Source: Populus alba | Lineage: Eukaryota > Streptophyta > Magnoliopsida > Malpighiales > Salicaceae | DNA: 64,000 nucleotides | Reading direction: 5' to 3' | Assembly: GCF_005239225.2 (NCBI RefSeq) | Contig: NC_133297.1 | Span: forward strand, 18,588,147 to 18,652,146 | Part shown: piece by piece, positions 57,431 through 64,000 of the stretch | Numbering within the stretch: position 1 is the first letter of the stretch | Layout of the letters: every line of letters begins with the position of its first letter | The notes under the pieces: model-generated | Database searches by the model: none | Told to the model about the DNA's origin: nothing | The model's input: the letters and a program-made list of their open reading frames with translations, nothing else | Program-made: the position numbers and the translations under genes

Positions 57431-60400
57431 TCCGAAATTCAGTTGCCTTTGAATTTCGGGTGATCCCTCTTGAGGATGTATGCTTCTGCTACTTAGTCTA
57501 CATCACACTTCTTCCGCAAACGGCCAAACACTTTGAAACGGTGAGTTTCGCGGCATTCCGCCTTCGACGCCCCGGTTGCCGAAATTCAGTTGCCTTTGAA
57601 TTTCGGGTGATCCCTCTTGAGCATGTATGCTTCTGCTACTTGTTCTACATCAGACTTCTGCCGCAAACGGCCAAACTCTTTGAATCGGTGAGTTTCGCGG
57701 CATTCCGACTTCGATGCCCCTGTTGCCGAAATTCAGTTGCCTGTGAATTTCGGGTGATCCCACTTGAGTATGTTATGTTTCTGCTACTTTGTTCTACATC
57801 ATATTCTTTCGCAAAACAGCGAAACGCTTTGACTCGGTGAGTATCGAGGCATTCCGACCTAGATGCCCCGGATGCCAAAATTCAGTTGCATTTGAATTTC
57901 GGGTGATTTGAGCATGTATGCTTTTGCTACTTGTTCTACATCAGACTTCTTCCGCAAACGGCGAAACGCTTTGACTCGGTGAGTTTCGCGGCATTCCGAA
58001 TTCGATGCCCCGGTTGCCGAAATTCAGTTGCCTTTGAATTTCGGGTGATCCCTCTTGAGCATGTATGCTTCTGCTACTTGTTCTACATCATACTTCTTCC
58101 GCAAACGGCAAAACTCTTTGAATCAGTGAGTTTCGCAGCAATCCGACTTCGATGCCCCTGTTGCCGAAATTCAGTTGCCTGTGAATTTCGGGTAATCCCT
58201 CTTGAGCATGTATGCTTCTTCTACTTGTTCTACATGAGACTTACTTCCGCAAACGACGAAACGCTTTCACTCATTGAGTTTCGCGGCATTCCGCCTTCGA
58301 TGCCCAAGTTGCTGAAATTCAGTTGCCTTGCAATTTCGGTGATCCTCTTGAGCATGTATGCTTTCAGCTACTTGTTCTACATCAGCCTCTTTCCGCAAAC
58401 TGCGAAAAAAAGTTGACTCGGTGAGTTTTCGCGGCATTGCACTTTGATCCCCCGGTTGCCGAAATTCAGTTGCCTTTGAATTTCGGGTGATCCCTCTTGA
58501 GCATGTATGCTTCTGCTACTTGTTCTACATCAGACTTCTTCCGCAAACGGCCAAACTCTTTGAATCGGTGAGTTTCGCGGCATTTCGACTTCGATGCCCC
58601 TGTTGCCGAAATTCAGATGCCTTTGAATTTCAAGTGATCCCTCTTGAGCATGTATGCTTCTGCAACTTGTTCTACATCAGCCTTCTTTCCGCAAACGGCG
58701 AAACGCTTTGACTCGGAGAGTTTCGCGGCATTCCGCCTTCGATTCCCCGATTGCCGAAATTCAGTTGCCTTTGAATTTCGGGTGATCCCTCTTGGGGATG
58801 TATGCTTCTGCTACTTCTTCTACATCAGACTTCTTCCGCAAACGGCAAAATGCTTTGACTCGGTGAGTGTCGCCGCAGTCCGACTTCGATTCCCCGGTTG
58901 CCGAAATTCAATTGCCTTTGAATTTCGGGTGATCCCTCTTGGGGATGTATGCTTCTGCTACTTATTCTACATCAGACTTCTTCCGCAAACGGCCTAATGC
59001 TTTCAAAACGGTGAGTTTTGCGGCATTCCGCCTTCGATACCCCGGTTGCCGAAATTCAGTTGCCTTTGAATTTCGGGTGATCCCTCTTGAGCATGTATGC
59101 TTCTGCTACTTGTTCTACTTCAGACTTCTTCCGCAAACGGCGAAATGCTTTGACTCGGTGAGTTTTGCAGCAGTCCGACTTCGATTCCCCGGTTGCCGAA
59201 ATTCAGTTGCCTTTGAATTTTGGGTGATCCCTCTTGAGCATGTATGCTTCTGCTACTTGTTCTACTTGAGACTTCTTCCGCAAACAGCGAAACGCTTTGA
59301 CTCGGTGAGTTTCGCGAAACTCCGCCTTCGATGCCCCAGTAGCTGAAATTCAGTTGCCTTTGAATTTCGGGTGATCACTCTTGAGCATGTATGCTTCTGC
59401 TACTTGTTCTACATCAGACTTCTTCCGCAAACGCCGAAATGCTTTGACTCGGTGAGTTTCGCGGTATTTCGACTTCGATTCCCCGGTTGCTGAAATTCAG
59501 TTGCCTTTGAATTTCTGGTGATCCCTCTAGAGCATGTATGCTTCTGCTACTTCTTCTACATCAGACTTCTTCCGCAAACGGTCAAACGCTTTGCAACGGT
59601 GAGTTTCGCGGCATTCCGACTTCGATGCCCCGGTTCCCGAAATTCAGTTGCCTTTGAATTTCAGGTGATCCCTCTTGAGCATGTATGCTTCTGCTACTTG
59701 TTCTACATCAGACTTCTTCCGCAAACGGCCAAACTCTTTGAATCGGTGAGTTTCGCGCATTCCACTTCGATGCCCCTGTTGCCGAAATTCAGTTGCCTTT
59801 GAATTCGGGTGATCCACATGAGCTTTATGCTTCTGCTACTTGTTCTACATCAGCCTTCTTTCCGCAAATGGCGAAACGCTTTGACTCGGTGAGTTTCGCG
59901 GCATTCCGCCTTCGATGCCCCGGTTGCCGAAATTCAATTGCCTTTGAATTTCGGGTGATCCCTCTTGAGCATGTATGCTTCTGCTACTTGTTCTACATTA
60001 GCCTTCTTTCCGCAAACGGCGAAACGTTTTGACTCGGTTGAGTTCGTGGCATTCCGACTTCGATTCCCCGGTTGCCGAAATTCAGTGCCTTTGAATTTCG
60101 GGGGATCCCTCTAGAGCAATGTATGCTTCTCTACTACTTATTCTACATCAGACTTCTTCCGAAACGGCCAAACACATTGCAACGGTGAGTTTCCCAGCAT
60201 TTCTACTTCGATGCCCCAGTTGCCGAAATTCAGTTGCCTTTGAATTTCGGGTGATCCCTCTTGAACATGTATGCTTCAGCTACTTGTTCTACTTGAGACT
60301 TATTCCGCAAACAGAGAAACGCTTTGACTCGGTGTGTTTCGCGGCATTCCGACTTTCGATTCCCCGGTTGCCGAAATTCAGTTGCCTCTTAATTTCAGGT

Positions 60401-62944
60401 GATCCCTCTTGAGCATGTATGCTTCTGCTACTTATTCTACATCAGACTTCACGGCATTCCGCGTTCGATGCCCGGTTGCGAATTCATTGCCTTGAATTTC
60501 GGTGATCCTCTTGAGCATGTATGATTCTTCTACTTGTTCTACATGAGACTTTCTTCCGAAATGGCGAAACGCTTTGACTCGGTGAGTTTCGCGGCATTCC
60601 GACTTCGATGCCCCGATTGCCGAAATTCAGTTGCCTTTGAATTTCGGGTGATCCCTCTTGAGCATGTATGCTTCTGCTACTTGTTCTACATCAGACTTCT
60701 TCCGCAAACGGCCAAACTCTTTGAATCGGTGAGTTTCGCGGCATTCCCACTTCGATGCCCCTGTTGCCGAAATTCAGTTGCCTCTGAATTTCGGGAGATC
60801 CCTCTTGAGCATGTATGCTTCTGCTACTTGTTCTACATCAGCCTTCTTTCCGCAAATGGCGAAACACTTTGACTCGGTGAGTTTCGCGGCATTCCGACTT
60901 CGATTCCCCGGTTGCCGAAATTCAGTTGCCTTTGAATTTCGGGGGATCCCTCTAGAGCATGTATGCTTCTACTACTTATTCTACATCAGACTTCTTCCGC
61001 AAACGGCCAAACGCTTTGCAACGGTGTGTTTCGCGGCATTCTGACTTCGATGCCCCGTTTGCCGAAATTCAGTTGCCTTTGAATTTCGGGTGATCCCTCT
61101 TGAGCATGTATGCTTCTTCTACTTGTTCTACATGAGACTTGCTTCCGCAAACGACGAAACGCTTTCACTCGTTGAGTGTCGCGGCATTCCGACATCGATG
61201 CCGCGGTTGCCGAAATTCAGTTGCCTTGCAATTTCGGGTGATCGCTCTTGAGCATGTATGATTCTTGCAACTTTTCTAATGAGACTTTCTTCCGAAATGG
61301 CGAAACGCTTTGACTCGGTGAGTTTCGCGGCATTCCGACTTCGATGCATCGATTGCCGAAATTCAGTTGCCTTTGAATTTGGGGTGATCCCTCTTGAGCA
61401 TATTTGCTTCTGCTACTTCTTCTACATCAGCCTTCTTTCCGCAAACGGCGAAACGCTTTGACTCGGTGAGTTTCACGACATTCCGAATTCGATTCCCCGG
61501 TTGCCGAAATTCAGTTGCCTTCGAATTTTGGGTGATCCCTCTTGAGCATGTATGCTTCAGCTACTTGTTCTACATCAGCCTTCTTTCCGCAAACGGCGAA
61601 ATGCTTCGACTCGGTGAGTTTCGCGGCATTGCACCTTCGATTCCCCGGTTGCCGAAAATTCAGATTGCCTGTGAATTTCAGAGATCCTCTTTGAGCATGT
61701 ATGCTTCTGCTATTTGTTCTACATCAGGCTTCTTTCCGCAAACGGCTAAACGCTTTGACTCGGTGAGTTTCGCGGCATTCCGACTTTGATTCCCCGGTTA
61801 CCGAAATTCAGTTGCCTTTGAATTTCGGGTGATCCCTCTAGAGCATGTATGCTTCTGCTACTTATTCTACATCAGACTTCTTCCGCAAACGGCCCAAACG
61901 CTTTGCAACGGTGAGTTTCGCGGCATTCCTACTTCGAATGCCCCGGTTGCGAAATTCAGTTGCCTTTGAATTTCGGGTGATCCCTCTTGAACATGTATGC
62001 TTCAGCTACTTGTTCTACTTGAGACTTATTCCGCAAACAGAGAAACGCTTTGACTCGGTGTGTTTCGCGGCATTCCGACTTCGATTCCCCGGTTGCTGAA
62101 ATTCAGTTGCCTTTGAATTTCGGGTGATCCCTCTAGAGCATGTATGCTTCTGCTACTTATTCTACATCAGACTTCTTCCGCAAACGGCCAAACGCTTTGC
62201 AACGGTGAGTTTCACGCATTCCGACTTCGATTCCCCGGTTGCCGAAATTCAGTTGCCTTCGAATTTTTGGGTGATCCTCTCTGACCATGTATTGCTTCAG
62301 CTACTTGTTCTACATCGGCCTTCTTTCCACAAACGGCGAAATGCTTTGACTCGGTGAGTTTCGCGGAATTGCACCTTCGATTCCCCGGTTGCCAAAAAAT
62401 TCAGTTTGCCTTTGAAGTTTCAGGAGATCCCTCTTGAGCATATATGCTTCTGCTACTTGTTCTACATCAGCCTTCTTTCCGCAAACGGCGAAACGCTTTG
62501 ACTCGGTGAGTTTCGCGGCATTCCGACTTTGAATTCTTCGGTTGCCGAAATTCAGTTGCCTTTGAATTTCGGGTGATGCCTCTAGAGCATGTATGCCCTT
62601 CTGCTACTTTTCTACATCAGAGTTCTTCCAGCAAACGGCCAAACGCTTTGCAACGGTGAGTTTGCGGCATTTTCCGACTTCGAGCCCGGTTTGCCGAAAT
62701 TCAGTTGCCTTTGATTTTCGGGTGATCCCCTCTTGAGCATGTATGCTTCTGCTACTTGTTCTACATCAGAACTTCTTCTGCAAACGCCAACTCTTTGATC
62801 GGTGAGTTCGCGACATTCCGACTTCGATTCCCCGTTGCCGAAATTTCAGTTGCCTTGGAATTTCGGGTGATCCCTCTTGAGGCATGTAGCTTCAGCTACT
62901 ACTCTTCTCGCAACGGCAAACTCTACGTGATGCGGCATTAACCT

Positions 62945-63188
62945 TCCTGGTATTTTTTTTTCTGTGTTTTCCGCTTTTTGGCGTTGTGTTTTTTGGGGTT
63001 GGAACGGAATCCTATGAAGAAGAAGTGTGTTTTACATTTTTTGGGTTTTGTATCTATGAATTTTTTTTCAGTGCAAAAGGAAAGCTTTCTTTTTCGCGCT
63101 TATATATTATCTTTTTTGTTTTTTTCGTAACCAACACTTCGATGCCGTTGCCAGTGTTGCTGTCGGATTCGTTCTTTTTTTTTTTTTC
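62945..63188. other. non-satellite interruption in the array
   Basis: About 240 bp of T-rich, unrelated sequence separates degenerate monomers. Only isolated words (ACTTCGATGCC near 63137) recall the satellite. It may be a small insertion or poor consensus sequence; monomers from about 62.6 kb to 64 kb carry many indels. Confidence 0.6.
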
Positions 63189-64000
63189 CGGTTGCCGAAA
63201 TCCAGTTGACTTTGAATTTTGGGTGATCCCTCTTGAGCATGTATGCTTCTGCTACTTGTTCTAGCATCAGACTTCTTGAAACCGCAAACGCCCAAAACTC
63301 ATTTGAATCAGTGACTTTCGCGGCATTTCCACTTCGATGCCCCTGTTGCCGAAATTCAGTTGCCTTTCAATTTCGGGTGATCTCTAGAGCATGTATGCTT
63401 CTGCTACTTTCTACATCAGACTTCTTCCGCAACGGCAAACGCTTTGCAACGATGAGTTTCGCGGCATTCCGACTTCGATGCCCCGGTTGCCGATATTCAG
63501 TGGCCCTTGAATTTCAGCGAGATCCCTCTTAGCATTGGATGCTTTTGCTACTTGTTCTAGCTTGAGACTCTTTCCGCAACGGCGAAAAGCTTTTGCAACG
63601 GTAGTTTGCGGCCTTTCGATTCGATGTTCCTCGGTTGCGTAATCAGTAGCTCTTTTTCTTACGAGAGTGATATCTGAGTTATGCAACTTATGTCATCACA
63701 CGTCTTTGCAACGTGAGTTTCGCGGCATTCGAGCATCGATTGGATTCCGAGTTGCCGTAAATTTCAGTTGCCTTTTGATTTTTGGTTTATATCCCCTTGA
63801 GCTATGTATGCTTCTGCAACTTCTATTCTACATCACTTGAGACTTCTTCCGCAAACGGCCAACGCTTTTGCAACGGTGAGTTCGCGGCATTCCACCGATG
63901 CCCCGGTTCGATTCATGCCGGATGATTGCTACAGTTTGCGGCATTCGACTTCGATAAATTCAGTTGCCTTTGAATTTTCAGGGATCCCTCTTGGTATGTT

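Larger units (their letters stand above)
46978..64000. repeat. 147-148-bp satellite array, about 115 monomers
   Basis: Head-to-tail monomers run to the end of the window. GTGAGTTTCG-type starts at 51074, 51221, 51368 and 51516 give periods of 147, 147 and 148. The consensus order is GTGAGTTTCGCGGCATTCCGA, TTCGATKCCCCGGTTGCCGAAATTCAGTT, GCCTTTGAATTTCGGGTGATCCC, TCTTGAGCATGTATGCTTCTGCTACTTG, then CGCAAACGGCGAAACGCTTTGAC. Several subfamilies differ in the CTACATCAG/CTTGAGACTT, GGCGAAACG/GGCCAAACG and ACTCGG/AAACGG segments. The long open frames on both strands are by-products of the repeat. The period is close to one nucleosome core length and suits a centromeric satellite. A repeat of about 145 bp is known in Populus; whether it is this one I cannot test. 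Confidence 0.95.

Noticed and set aside
47591..63532. Dozens of open frames in the 46.98-64 kb region as a repetitive protein family
   Set aside because: They follow the 147-bp satellite period, occur on both strands and shift whenever a monomer is 148 bp; explained as satellite by-products.

Overview
The window is plant nuclear DNA. It has GT-AG introns, a plant GH17 beta-1,3-glucanase gene, CACTA (En/Spm) transposon remains, Ty3/gypsy elements of the chromovirus and Tat/Ogre types, a tRNA-derived SINE and about 17 kb of 147-bp satellite. A woody dicot, most likely Populus or a relative, is my best guess. That guess rests on memory of similar repeats, not on an alignment. The density of repeats and the satellite point to pericentromeric or centromeric heterochromatin.

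Layout from the left: 1-3.2 kb has no recognisable gene and some small repeats. 3.2-8.8 kb holds broken CACTA transposase genes (a TNP2-type C-terminus, then a Transposase_24/TNPA-type gene) set among GTCGGT-rich subterminal repeats. 9.0-13.1 kb is the only cellular gene neighbourhood: an orphan X8 (CBM43) exon, a rearranged block with direct and inverted copies, and a GH17 glucanase with intact catalytic residues that lacks its usual X8 tail. 13.6-15.4 kb has a low-complexity tract, a SINE on the minus strand and a dUTPase pseudogene on the minus strand. 15.4-18.4 kb is a long-period tandem repeat: AT-rich DNA alternating with GC-richer islands.

18.4-46.5 kb is a nest of LTR retrotransposons. 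E1 is a 5'-truncated chromovirus-like element on the plus strand. E2, a second copy of the same family, starts inside E1's integrase. E3, a Tat-type element on the minus strand, sits in E2's 5' LTR with a GACAG target duplication. E4, a 4.69-kb solo LTR related to E3, sits in E2's gag with a GAAGG target duplication. All coding regions are broken. E3 has two unusual features. One is an array of hairpin repeats whose stem bases change in compensating pairs. The other is a 1.63-kb copy of its own flank placed between its 5' LTR and its primer-binding site.

A 500-N gap (46478-46977) separates E2 from the satellite, which fills the rest of the window (about 115 monomers by length). Each typical monomer is 147-148 bp and carries a perfect 9-bp dyad and a 7-bp dyad. 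Parts of the array show higher-order periods of about 735 and 1472 bp. No tRNA, rRNA or CRISPR gene was found. The only plausible host protein gene is the glucanase, and it too may be non-functional.
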